64,000 bases of DNA from assembly GCF_003148495.1 (NCBI RefSeq), contig NZ_QGGH01000001.1:516347-580346 (forward strand). Reading direction: 5' to 3'. Within the stretch, counting starts at the first letter, position 1, and every line of letters begins with the position of its first letter. Shown piece after piece: positions 36,958 through 45,269 of this stretch. The notes under the pieces were generated by a model, which worked only from the letters and a program-made list of their open reading frames with translations, was not told the DNA's origin and did not search any database. A program made the position numbers and the translations under genes. Origin of the DNA: Mesorhizobium loti (GTDB lineage Bacteria > Pseudomonadota > Alphaproteobacteria > Rhizobiales > Rhizobiaceae).

Positions 36958-38394
36958 TTAGCCGATAGCTTCCCGCGGCTGACCAAGGGGCATGGATACT
37001 CGCAAGGCCGCCAGGCAGCCGACAATGCCGAGCGGCACAAAGGCAAGAAACAGCCAGGACGCGACATTCGCCGCTGCGTCGTGGTTCAGACCTTGCGAAA
37101 AACCGCTGGCATTGGCGACGATGCCGGCAAGTGCGGCACCCACGGCATAGCCGATGCGCTGCATGGTCGGCACCGCCGCCGAGGCGATGGTCTGCTCGCC
37201 CTCCGGGGCGGAGGCGACGATGACGCGCGTCAGGAACGGCCAGGCGATGCCGAAGCCGCCGCCTTGCAACAAGGCACAGATCAGGATCAGCGGGATGGAG
37301 CCCAGGGGTATCGTATAGGCGAAGCCGGCGATGCCAGCCGCGATCATCACCGCGCCGCCGATGATGATCAGCCGCTCGCGCTGCGGCGGCGCGTTGGCGA
37401 CCAGGATCGACAGGATCGACCAGGCGATCGATTCGGCGGCAATGATGTAGCCGGTGGTCAGCAGCGGAATGTCGTGCAGGCTGGTCAGCAGCAGCGGCCC
37501 GTAGACACCGAAGGAACAGGTCGCCACAGAAAAGGCGGCAACCATGGTCATGCCGGCGCCGACAGGCGTGCGCCATGAGAACAGCCGCGCCGGGAACAGC
37601 CGCGAGCGCGGCTTCAGCGCGTCGATGTAAAAGAACAGCACCAGGCCAATGAGGCCGAGGGCCATCAGCAGCGAGGAGCGCAGCAAGGCGATGTCGACGC
37701 CGGCCGAGGCGATCAGCACCACGGCGACGGCAAGACAGCCAAGGGCCGCGAACGGGAAGGGCGGCGCCTTGCCGGTGCTCGTCCTGGGTTTCGTCGCTTC
37801 CGGCGTGTCGAGCACGATGAAGCTTGCCAGCGCCATGGCGGTGCCGCCGAGGGTGAAGATGCCGAAGGCCCAGCGCCATGACAACAACTCGGTCATGATC
37901 GCGCCGAGCAACGGTCCGCTGAAGGCGGCGACGCCCCAGATCGCCGACATGATGCCGAAAAGCTGCGGCCAGATGGCGCGCGAGAACAGCCGCTCGACCG
38001 AGACGAAGGCCAGCGACACCAGCGCACCGCCGCCAAGCCCTTCGATCAGGCGGCCGGTAAGGAACAATTGCATCGAAGGCGAGGTGGCGCAGATCAGCGC
38101 CCCAGCCGCGTAAAGCAGCGCGGCGACCACCATGTTGGTGCGCAGGGCAACATAGCTCACCAGTCGTCCGGCCGCTGCGCCGGCAACAATGGCACCGAGT
38201 TCATAGATGGCCAGCGACCAGCCGACGAGCTGCACGCCCGCCAATTCGCCGACCATGGCCGGCATCACCGTCGCCACCATCGTTTCGTTGGTGGCGTGCA
38301 ACAGGATGCCGAGGCTGATGAAGCAGAAGCGCGCCAGGTCGCCGCTTGCCCACAATGCGCGCCAGTCGACCCTGTTTGTGCTGATTTTGGTCAT
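36958..38394 (-). CDS. MFS transporter (DHA2-like drug/proton antiporter)
   Basis: The 478-residue protein has about 14 hydrophobic helices and MFS signatures (ATNETMVATVMPAMVGELAG in helix 1, GRLIEGLGGGALVSLAFVSV, PQLFGIMSAIWGVAAFSGPL). It is probably an efflux permease of the DHA2 type; the substrate is unknown. The start at 38394 follows AGGCAGGGGTGGAA. The upstream in-frame extension is not membrane-like. From 38395 to 38617 I see no gene; AACCGC / GCGGTT near 38536-38560 may be part of a terminator for the DUF992 gene to the right. Confidence 0.87.
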   Translation of the reverse strand: MTKISTNRVDWRALWASGDLARFCFISLGILLHATNETMVATVMPAMVGELAGVQLVGWSLAIYELGAIVAGAAAGRLVSYVALRTNMVVAALLYAAGALICATSPSMQLFLTGRLIEGLGGGALVSLAFVSVERLFSRAIWPQLFGIMSAIWGVAAFSGPLLGAIMTELLSWRWAFGIFTLGGTAMALASFIVLDTPEATKPRTSTGKAPPFPFAALGCLAVAVVLIASAGVDIALLRSSLLMALGLIGLVLFFYIDALKPRSRLFPARLFSWRTPVGAGMTMVAAFSVATCSFGVYGPLLLTSLHDIPLLTTGYIIAAESIAWSILSILVANAPPQRERLIIIGGAVMIAAGIAGFAYTIPLGSIPLILICALLQGGGFGIAWPFLTRVIVASAPEGEQTIASAAVPTMQRIGYAVGAALAGIVANASGFSQGLNHDAAANVASWLFLAFVPLGIVGCLAALRVSMPLGQPREAIG

Positions 38395-38617
38395 TTCCAC
38401 CCCTGCCTTCCATATCTCGACGCCAGCGCAGGACGCCAGAAGCCAGTGCGGGTTTCCGGCAGGACCATGCACATCGACAGCGCCGGATTGCGCGCCGCAT
38501 CGAGGCGTTGTTGCGTTCGGGGCAGGCTTGTAAAACCTCAACCGCGATTGAGCTCAAGCGGTTTCTCGAGGATGGTTCGCGCGGCCGTCTTTTCGATCGG
38601 CGGCCTTTGTTGCAGCA

Positions 38618-39100
38618 TCAGTTCGCGGTGCTGCGCAACTGGAACTGGCTGACGCCGATCGCGAGGTTCATGCCGGTCTGCGTCTGCAGGCTGAGTGGCT
38701 GCAAGGTGAAGGCCTGCGAGGAGCCGCCGACCAGAAGATTGGCGCCGGCGCCGACGGCCGCCGTCACCTCCGCGCTGGCGCCGATATAGTCGCCGGCCAA
38801 CGCGCCCGGCGCATAGATGTTCTTCAGCGGCGTCAGCACGATCCACTGCATGACCGTCTGCTTCGTCGTGCCGATGTCGAGGCCGTATTTGTTGACGGCG
38901 CCGAAATAGGCTTCCGGCGCGAAACTCTTGTCGGCGGGGTTGAAGGTGCAGCTCAAATCCTTGCTCGAGCCGAAAATGAAGCCGGTGCCGCCGCCTATGG
39001 CGCAATCGAGCGTGCCGAGCTCTATGCCCTGGTCCTGGGCTTGCGCCGCCCCGGCAAACACGGTGGCGATCACGGCAGCGGCAATGGCTGTCTTCGGCAT
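38618..39100 (-). CDS. DUF992 family secreted protein (first of a tandem pair)
   Basis: The 160-residue protein has a signal peptide (MPKTAIAAAVIATVFAGAAQA, cleavage after AQA) and a DUF992 domain (ELGTLDCAIGGGTGFIFGSS, GANLLVGGSSQAFTLQPLSL, QTGMNLAIGVSQFQL). Function is unknown; the family is confined to alphaproteobacteria and appears periplasmic. GAGGGGACCGCC precedes the ATG at 39100. It is a paralogue of the next gene, separated by a terminator. Confidence 0.87.
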   Translation of the reverse strand: MPKTAIAAAVIATVFAGAAQAQDQGIELGTLDCAIGGGTGFIFGSSKDLSCTFNPADKSFAPEAYFGAVNKYGLDIGTTKQTVMQWIVLTPLKNIYAPGALAGDYIGASAEVTAAVGAGANLLVGGSSQAFTLQPLSLQTQTGMNLAIGVSQFQLRSTAN

Positions 39101-39125
39101 GGCGGTCCCCTCAAAATCAAACAAA

Positions 39126-39158
39126 CGGCGCGGAACCATCCTATCTGGTTCCGCGCCG
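39126..39158 (-). terminator. Terminator between the two DUF992 genes
   Basis: CGGCGCGGAACCA (39126-39138) pairs fully with TGGTTCCGCGCCG (39146-39158) around seven bases. On the minus strand it is followed by TTTGTTTGATTTTG, a fitting U-rich tail for the gene ending at 39196. Confidence 0.85.
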
Positions 39159-39195
39159 CAGGGTGAGGGGTCATGGAGCGCATGGCTCCATGCAT

Positions 39196-39672
39196 TCACT
39201 TGAACGAGTGGATCAGCTGGAGCGAGGTCACAGCCACGGCAAGGTTGACGCCGGTCTGCGCCTGGACGCTGAGCGGCTCCAGCATGAAGGCGCTGTCCAG
39301 GCCACCAACCAGCAGGTTGGCGCCGCCGCCGGTCACGACGCTCGCCTCGGCGTTGACGCCGTAGTAGCTGCCGGCGAGATCGCCACCGTCGCGATCGCGG
39401 GTCGCAGCCAGCACGGCCCAGACCAGCTGGCCCTGATGCGTCTGGCCGACATCGACGCCGATCTTGGAGATGACGCCCGTGTAAATCTCCGACGGTCCGT
39501 GATGGTGGGGGCGGAAGACGCAGGAGACGCCCTTGTTGGACGCGACGATGTAGCCGGTGCCGCCATCAATGGTGCAGTCGAGCGTGCCGAGTTGCAGCTT
39601 GCCGGCGCTGGCAGGGGCAACGGCGAAGACCGTCGTGGCGAGGGCAGCGGCGCAGGCGAGTTTCTTGATCAT
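39196..39672 (-). CDS. DUF992 family secreted protein (second of a tandem pair)
   Basis: The 158-residue paralogue of the neighbouring gene has a signal peptide (MIKKLACAAALATTVFAVAP, cleavage after ASA) and the same blocks: QLGTLDCTIDGGTGYIVASN, GANLLVGGLDSAFMLEPLSV, QTGVNLAVAVTSLQL. A histidine run (RPHHHGPSE) replaces the partner's sequence. It has its own ribosome-binding site (AGGACCTCCC region) and terminator, so the two are probably expressed separately. From 39673 to 39876 I see no gene. Confidence 0.87.
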   Translation of the reverse strand: MIKKLACAAALATTVFAVAPASAGKLQLGTLDCTIDGGTGYIVASNKGVSCVFRPHHHGPSEIYTGVISKIGVDVGQTHQGQLVWAVLAATRDRDGGDLAGSYYGVNAEASVVTGGGANLLVGGLDSAFMLEPLSVQAQTGVNLAVAVTSLQLIHSFK

Positions 39673-39876
39673 GGGAGGTCCTTTCGCAAATCACTTCTTA
39701 ACAACGGATTGGGTGGGTAGACCGTTCCGCTGAAAACTTGGCGCGATCAAGGCAGGAGCCAACAGCTTGCTGCCGGGGTTAATGCGCGGTTGCCGGATTG
39801 ACGGGTCAGCGCCACGCCTCCTTTCGGACGCGAAGGACAAGCACCTTGATTGGCGCGAAGCCTGCTGAAATCGATA

Positions 39877-40719
39877 TCAGCTGACGCGGGCGAGGCCATC
39901 CTTGGCCGGCTGGTAGGTCGGATCAAGGTGAACGGCTTCGCGATAGGATTTCGCCGCCTTGGCCTTGTCGCCGCGCCGCTCGTAGATCAGCGCCTGGTTG
40001 GCCCAGGCCTCGGCATTCTTGCCGTCGAGCTTGATCGCCATGTTGAAGTCCGAAAAGGCATTGTCTTCGTCGTTGGTCGCCAGATAGGAGAGACCGCGAC
40101 CGTTATAGGGTTCGGCGGCGTCGGGCGCCAGCGAGATGGCCGTCGAGAAGTCCTCGATGGCGAATTTGTGCTGGCCCTGGCTCTGATAGATCAGGCCACG
40201 ATTATGGTAGGCGCGCGCGTCGGTCGTGTCGAGCTGGATCGCCTTCTGGAAGTCGTTGAAGGCGTCCTGGGTGCGACCCGCCTTGCGATAGAGATTGCCA
40301 CGGCCGATATAGGCGGCGTCATAATTGCCGTTGATCTGGATCGAACGGTTGTAGTCCTCGAGCGCGGCGGTCTGATTGCCGAGGAAGCGCTGGATGAGCG
40401 CGCGGTTCGAATAGGCCTGGAAGAAATTCGGGTTGAGCTGGATGGCCTGGTTGAAATCCTTGAGCGCCGCCTGGTACTGGCCGCCACGGCCATAGGCCGA
40501 GCCGCGCACATTGTAGCCTTCGGGATCCTGGGGATTGCGCTGGATGACCGCCGACAGCGAGGAGATGTTCTCGCTCGACCCTTGCGCCTTGTCGATATTG
40601 TTGAATTCACCGGTCGGGCCGGCCGTTTGGCAACCGGCAAGCGCCAGTCCGGAGAGCAGGGCCGCTGTCAGGGCGAAACCACGCAATGCGGTCCCGCGCT
40701 CCACGCTTGTTGCGTTCAT
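39877..40719 (-). CDS. TPR-repeat lipoprotein
   Basis: The 280-residue product has a lipoprotein signal (LLSGLALAGC, lipobox ending at Cys30) and about six tetratricopeptide repeats, each containing forms such as AYNRG/AYHNRG and AIQLNPNF (NVRGSAYGRGGQYQAALKDF, AYIGRGNLYRKAGRTQDAFN). It is similar to NlpI-type outer-membrane-anchored TPR scaffolds, which in E. coli bring peptidoglycan hydrolases and proteases together. That function here is inference. Confidence 0.87.
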   Translation of the reverse strand: MNATSVERGTALRGFALTAALLSGLALAGCQTAGPTGEFNNIDKAQGSSENISSLSAVIQRNPQDPEGYNVRGSAYGRGGQYQAALKDFNQAIQLNPNFFQAYSNRALIQRFLGNQTAALEDYNRSIQINGNYDAAYIGRGNLYRKAGRTQDAFNDFQKAIQLDTTDARAYHNRGLIYQSQGQHKFAIEDFSTAISLAPDAAEPYNGRGLSYLATNDEDNAFSDFNMAIKLDGKNAEAWANQALIYERRGDKAKAAKSYREAVHLDPTYQPAKDGLARVS

Positions 40720-40797
40720 GTCTGCCCTGTCCTCACTTCAAGCCGCGTCGCTTAGGTCCGGTTCCCCCCTCCGGGCCGGGTCGCAATCAAAACAAAA

Positions 40798-40827
40798 AGG
40801 TGGCGGCGATTCCGCATCGCGCCACCT
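40798..40827 (-). terminator. Terminator downstream of rpsU
   Basis: AGGTGGC (40798-40804) and GCCACCT (40821-40827), with an inner GCGAT/ATCGC stem, form a hairpin. On the minus strand the hairpin is followed by TTTTTGTTTTG. It starts 34 bases after the rpsU stop. Confidence 0.8.
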
Positions 40828-40860
40828 CTGATATCCTTCGAAAAGGACGAAAAATTGGCG

Positions 40861-41139
40861 TTAGAACCGCGGCGGACGCGGAGCACCACCTGGACCACCG
40901 GCGGCGCCAGCAGCAACCGGGCGCGGCGTCATAGGCAGCAGGCCTTCGCGCTGGGCGCGCTTACGGGCCAGCTTGCGGGCGCGGCGGACGGCTTCAGCCT
41001 TTTCACGGGCGCGCTTCTCGGACGGCTTCTCGTAGTGACCGCGCATCTTCATTTCGCGGAAAATGCCTTCGCGCTGCATCTTCTTCTTGAGAGCGCGAAG
41101 CGCCTGATCAACGTTATTGTCGCGGACGAGTACCTGCAC
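40861..41139 (-). CDS. rpsU: Small ribosomal subunit protein bS21
   Basis: The 92-residue basic protein ([55 protein letters not shown]) is bS21, with the Gly/Pro/Ala-rich C-terminal extension common in Rhizobiales. It binds the 30S platform and aids translation initiation. I chose the GTG at 41139 because AGGA lies six bases upstream. A TTG at 41145 is in frame but too close to that site. Confidence 0.95.
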   Translation of the reverse strand: MQVLVRDNNVDQALRALKKKMQREGIFREMKMRGHYEKPSEKRAREKAEAVRRARKLARKRAQREGLLPMTPRPVAAGAAGGPGGAPRPPRF

Positions 41140-41316
41140 GGGCAATCCTGTCTTTCGGGTTTGATATCAACAGGCAAGCGGCCATAGCCACTAGCCTCCG
41201 CGGCGGTTTACACCACGAATTGGGGCGGCTGATAGCAGAATCATGCCGCGCTGTCCACAGCCGAAATGCACTTGGAGGCCAACCGTAGCCGGTTTGCCCC
41301 AGGATCAAGGGACCGA

Positions 41317-41703
41317 CTAGGCCGTGGCAAGGTGAAGCCGCTCGAAATCCTCGAAGAACTCGCCGTAGTCGCAGGTGATCTCCTCGCCCGCGGCGATATC
41401 GCGGGTCGCGGTGGCTCCGCCATACTGTGAAAAATCCGTGTTTGGATTGCCGGCATGGTTCATGAAGCGCCCATTGTCGACTTCATAGACCATGAAACCC
41501 GGCCGGTCCGGGCTCGGATAGGCATAGCGGTCGAGCAATTCCCTGAGATGCGAGGGCGCTGCCTCGTATTTGTCCATCGGAATCAGCCGGTCGAAATCGG
41601 GATCGAGCCGCCAGATCGAAGCGCCTTTCCTGATGGGCTCGGCAGCGAAGACGCCGACGCCCTCGATTGCGCTCGCAGCCACATAGGTTCTGATCAGCAT
41701 CAT
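41317..41703 (-). CDS. SET domain-containing protein
   Basis: The 128-residue protein is a minimal SET domain: AASAIEGVGVFAAEPIRKGA at the start, NGRFMNHAGNPNTDF (the NHxxxPN cofactor/knot motif) and GEEITCDYGEFF at the end. The family transfers methyl groups from S-adenosylmethionine to lysines; in bacteria the targets are mostly unknown. Two adjacent ATGs (41703, 41700) are possible starts. Between it and rpsU (41140-41316) I see no gene. Confidence 0.83.
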   Translation of the reverse strand: MMLIRTYVAASAIEGVGVFAAEPIRKGASIWRLDPDFDRLIPMDKYEAAPSHLRELLDRYAYPSPDRPGFMVYEVDNGRFMNHAGNPNTDFSQYGGATATRDIAAGEEITCDYGEFFEDFERLHLATA

Positions 41704-41831
41704 GTTTGCAGGACCGGTTTTGGCAAGAAGACCCGTTTCGACAGGAAACGGCATCGCCAAATCGCGGCGAAAAAGCAAGACCGCCGTCTGCCTGGCGGCT
41801 ATGAACATGCCTATTCGCCGCGAAAAACCCA

Positions 41832-42599
41832 TCACGTCCGGTTGATCGACACGCCGCCATCGGCCAGTAACGCCGTTCCTGTGGTGAAGCTCGAGGCGTC
41901 GGACGCCAGATAGAGCGCCGAGCGGGCGATCTCCTCCGGCACCGCGACACGCTTCAGTGCATGCAAACCCTCGACGAAGGCCCGCGATTCCGGAGTCTTG
42001 AAGGTTGCCGCCGGCGTGTCGGTGCCGCCGGGCAGCAGTGCGTTGACCCGCACGCCTTTCCGCCCGTATTCGGCGGCAAGCACCTGCGTCAGCCCGATCA
42101 GGCCGGCCTTGCTGGCGGCATAGCTGGTCATGCCAGGCATGCCGATGGTGTGGCCAACGAAGGTGGAGGTGAAGATCAGCGAACCGCCACCACGCTCGAC
42201 CATCGCCGGCACCTGGTATTTGGCGCCGAGAAACGCGCTGGTGAGATTGGTGTCGAGCGTCTCGCGCCAGCCTTCCAGCGACAGTTCGGCTATCGGTCCC
42301 ATCAGACCGACGGCGCCGGCATTGTTGAACGCGATGTCGAGCCCACCGAACTTTTCGACCGCCGCATCGACAAGGGCTTTTGCATAGGCTTCGTCGCGGA
42401 CATCGCCGGCAAGCGCGACAGCCACGCCATCGGCGTCCGCGATCTCGGCGACAAGTGCATCGAGCTCGGCCGGGCGGCGGGCGGCGACGATGATCTTGGC
42501 GCCTTCCTCGGCAAAGAGTTTTGCAGTGGCGCGGCCGATGCCGGAACTGGCGCCGGTGACGATGGCGACCTTGTTGGCGAGTGCGAACATTTTCTGCAT
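41832..42599 (-). CDS. SDR family oxidoreductase
   Basis: The 255-residue classical short-chain dehydrogenase has the NAD(P) motif TGASSGIGRAT (about 16-26), NNAG near 92, and catalytic SYAASKAG. The C-terminal TALLADGGVSINRT is typical of 2,5-diketo-gluconate/FabG-like members. An alternative start lies three codons downstream (MFALANK). Substrate unknown. It stands alone, 128 bases from the SET gene. Confidence 0.88.
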   Translation of the reverse strand: MQKMFALANKVAIVTGASSGIGRATAKLFAEEGAKIIVAARRPAELDALVAEIADADGVAVALAGDVRDEAYAKALVDAAVEKFGGLDIAFNNAGAVGLMGPIAELSLEGWRETLDTNLTSAFLGAKYQVPAMVERGGGSLIFTSTFVGHTIGMPGMTSYAASKAGLIGLTQVLAAEYGRKGVRVNALLPGGTDTPAATFKTPESRAFVEGLHALKRVAVPEEIARSALYLASDASSFTTGTALLADGGVSINRT

Positions 42600-42696
42600 C
42601 CTTGTCGTCGCGCCGGTCTAGCCGGCAATTGGATGCTTGGTCGCAAATGGGGCGAGTCGGAGCCACCCGATACCTGCAAACGCCGCGTCGCCCTAG

Positions 42697-43065
42697 CTAC
42701 TGCCTCAGCAGCCAACCGAGCCGATCGAGCGAGAATGCGTAGCTGATGACGATGAGCAGGGCGACGATGATGCCCGTGATCGTGTAACCGGCGACATAGA
42801 ATCCGGCAGCACCGCCAAACAGGATGACCAGTTCGAGCACCAGCCGCACCGCGCCGGGCACAGGTACCGGTGCGCGGCCCGACCGGCTTGGGTCGTTGAG
42901 TACCGCGAAGGTCCCCCACAGCACAGCCGCAATGAGCGGCAAGGCCAAGGCGAGGACCCAGCGCCACCATCCGTCGGAGAGGCTCCAGCCGGCGATGCCG
43001 AGGCCGAGCAAGGCGGCAAGCTCCAGCAGAAAGCGCAACGTCATATTCCACCAGGCGTTGCCCAT
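42697..43065 (-). CDS. DUF2568 (YrdB-like) membrane protein
   Basis: The 122-residue protein has four hydrophobic helices and the DUF2568 pattern (LELAALLGLGIAGWSLSDGW, LWGTFAVLNDPSRSGRAPVP, GAVRLVLELVILFGGAAGFY). Function is unknown. GAGGACGAAT precedes the ATG at 43065. It is divergent from the sarcosine oxidase operon. Confidence 0.83.
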   Translation of the reverse strand: MGNAWWNMTLRFLLELAALLGLGIAGWSLSDGWWRWVLALALPLIAAVLWGTFAVLNDPSRSGRAPVPVPGAVRLVLELVILFGGAAGFYVAGYTITGIIVALLIVISYAFSLDRLGWLLRQ

Positions 43066-43266
43066 ATTCGTCCTCCCAAGTCTCGCGGCAGGCAGTGTGA
43101 CTGAACGCAGCGATGGCAGCCAGATCGCATGCGTCTTTTTCGTCGTGGCGCAAAACGGCAAGCGCCGTCGCAAACAGCGCAAGGGTGGAAGCGCTGTTTC
43201 GCTAGTGATACACCTCGCGCGCCGGGACCGAATGAATGCCCGGCCGCTATTTGCGAGGCCAGGACG

Positions 43267-44520
43267 TTGAAGAAATATTCGGTATTCGCCATCGCCCGCG
43301 AGGCCATGCGCGGCCACAAGGGCTGGGAGGAACAATGGTCCTCGCCTGAGCCGAAGAAGGAATACGACGTCATCATCGTCGGCGCCGGCGGCCATGGCCT
43401 GGCCACCGCCTACTACCTTGCCACGGTGCACGGCATCACCAATGTCGCGGTGCTGGAAAAAGGCTGGCTCGGCGGCGGCAACACCGGCCGCAACACCACC
43501 ATCATCCGCTCCAACTATCTCTATGACGAGAGCGCCGGCATCTACGACCACGCGCTGAAGCTGTGGGATGGGCTCAGCCAGGAGCTCAATTACAACGTCA
43601 TGTATTCGGCACGCGGCGTCATGATGCTCGCCCACAATGTGCACGACATCCAGGTGCTGAAGCGCCACGTCCACGCCAACCGCCTGAACGGCATCGACAA
43701 TGAATGGTTGTCGCCGGAGCAGGCAAAGGAATTCTGCCCGCCGCTCAACACCTCCAAAGACGCGCGCTATCCGGTGGTCGGGGCTGCGCTGCAGCGCCGC
43801 GGCGGCACGGCGCGCCACGATGCGGTTGCCTGGGGCTATGCGCGCGGCGCCTCGGCGCGCGGCGTCCACATCATCCAGAATTGCGAGGTCACAGGCGTCA
43901 AGCGGGCCGCCAACGGCGCGGTCATGGGCGTCGATACGACGCGCGGCTTCATCGGCGCCAAGAAGGTCGGCGTCGTTGCCGCCGGCCATTCCTCGGTCAT
44001 CATGAACATGGCCGGCGTGCGCATGCCGCTGGAAAGCTATCCGCTGCAGGCGCTGGTGTCGGAGCCGGTCAAGCCGGTGGTGCCCTGCGTGGTGATGTCG
44101 AACACGGTGCACGCCTATATCTCGCAGTCCGACAAGGGCGAGCTGGTGATCGGCGCCGGCACCGACCAGTATGTCTCCTATTCGCAGACCGGCGGCCTGC
44201 ACATATTGCAGCATACGCTGGACGCCATCTGCGAGATGTTCCCGATCTTCACGCGCATGAAGATGCTGCGCTCGTGGGGGGGCATCGTCGACGTCACGCC
44301 GGATCGATCGCCGATCTTGGCCAAGACGCCGGTGCCCGGCCTCTATGTCAATTGCGGCTGGGGCACGGGCGGCTTCAAGGCGACGCCGGGCTCCGGCCAT
44401 GTCTTTGCCCATACGATTGCCAAAGACGATCCGCACCCGATCAACGCGCCTTTCACCATCGAGCGCTTCCGCACCGGCCGCCTCATCGACGAGGCGGCGG
44501 CGGCGGCGGTGGCGCACTGA
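43267..44520 (+). CDS. soxB: Sarcosine oxidase beta subunit
   Basis: The 417-residue flavoprotein is the beta subunit of heterotetrameric sarcosine oxidase: [20 protein letters not shown], dinucleotide motif [18 protein letters not shown] (about 36-53), [20 protein letters not shown] with the FAD/FMN contacts, and [19 protein letters not shown] at the end. It oxidises sarcosine to glycine and formaldehyde units with release of H2O2. The start is TTG at 43267, with GAGG eight bases before it; no ATG fits the conserved front. Operon order here is soxB-orf-soxD-soxA-soxG. Confidence 0.95.
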   Translation: MKKYSVFAIAREAMRGHKGWEEQWSSPEPKKEYDVIIVGAGGHGLATAYYLATVHGITNVAVLEKGWLGGGNTGRNTTIIRSNYLYDESAGIYDHALKLWDGLSQELNYNVMYSARGVMMLAHNVHDIQVLKRHVHANRLNGIDNEWLSPEQAKEFCPPLNTSKDARYPVVGAALQRRGGTARHDAVAWGYARGASARGVHIIQNCEVTGVKRAANGAVMGVDTTRGFIGAKKVGVVAAGHSSVIMNMAGVRMPLESYPLQALVSEPVKPVVPCVVMSNTVHAYISQSDKGELVIGAGTDQYVSYSQTGGLHILQHTLDAICEMFPIFTRMKMLRSWGGIVDVTPDRSPILAKTPVPGLYVNCGWGTGGFKATPGSGHVFAHTIAKDDPHPINAPFTIERFRTGRLIDEAAAAAVAH

Positions 44521-44960
44521 TGATGGCGCAGATGGCTGTGGCGATGCCGCTGATGCTGGCGGGGGAACAAGTGCTGGCGGGGGAACGGGGCATGTTCCAT
44601 TTTCCGTCGGCGGACGAAGTCCGTACGCAGCCGATCAGCCGTGCCGGGAACGAAGCCAACTGGCCGTTTTCGGTCGACGAGGGCATGCTGGCCTGCGTCT
44701 GGAGCGGCGGCCAGCGGGTGGTTGTCTTCTTCGAGAACAGACCTTCCGATTTAGGCGTGGACGAGACATTCCAGCCACGTCAGGTGATCGTCACCACCGA
44801 TCCGATTCAGCTTACCCTCGGCAATATGGCGTATCGCGACCTTTTTCGCCCAGCCGCAAGCGTGGAGGAGCGCATCCGACTCGTCGCGCCGTTCGCGACG
44901 CTGGGACAGAAGCTTTGCGATCAACCGGCGGGCGCCCGCGTCGGCCACGGCGAATTGTAG
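44520..44960 (+). CDS. Hypothetical protein inserted between soxB and soxD
   Basis: The 146-residue frame starts at the ATG overlapping the soxB stop (TGATG) and ends 12 bases before soxD. The sequence (GMFHFPSADEVRTQPISRAG, FSVDEGMLACVWSGGQRVVV, PIQLTLGNMAYRDLFRPAAS) is unlike any Sox subunit and I recognise no family. In known operons soxB is followed directly by soxD. Tight packing argues it is translated with the operon. Residues 1-24 are weakly hydrophobic with repeated LAGEQ/LAGER, so an internal start at MFHF is possible. Confidence 0.65.
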   Translation: MMAQMAVAMPLMLAGEQVLAGERGMFHFPSADEVRTQPISRAGNEANWPFSVDEGMLACVWSGGQRVVVFFENRPSDLGVDETFQPRQVIVTTDPIQLTLGNMAYRDLFRPAASVEERIRLVAPFATLGQKLCDQPAGARVGHGEL

Positions 44961-44972
44961 GAACGAACCAAA

Positions 44973-45269
44973 ATGCTTCTCATCCGCTGCCCCTATTGCG
45001 AGGAAGAGCGCCCGGAACTCGAGTTCCGCAACGCCGGCGAGGCGCATATCGCACGCTCGGCCAACATTGCTGGCGAGACCGACGACGATTTCGAAAAATT
45101 CTTCTTCATCCGCTCGAATCCCAAGGGCATCATCTATGAGCGCTGGCGGCACATGCACGGCTGCGCGCGCTTCTTCAATGCCGTGCGCGACACCGTCACC
45201 GACAAGTTCGTCATGACCTACAAGGCCGGCGAGCCGAAACCGTCGAAGCTCCCGGGAGTTGCCAAATGA
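44973..45269 (+). CDS. soxD: Sarcosine oxidase delta subunit
   Basis: The 98-residue protein MLLIRCPYCEEERPELEFRN contains the CPYC half of a zinc site, then SANIAGETDDDFEKFFFIRS, NPKGIIYERWRHMHGCARFF and the second half with HGC. The zinc-bound delta subunit stabilises the heterotetramer. Its stop overlaps soxA (ATGA). Confidence 0.95.
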   Translation: MLLIRCPYCEEERPELEFRNAGEAHIARSANIAGETDDDFEKFFFIRSNPKGIIYERWRHMHGCARFFNAVRDTVTDKFVMTYKAGEPKPSKLPGVAK

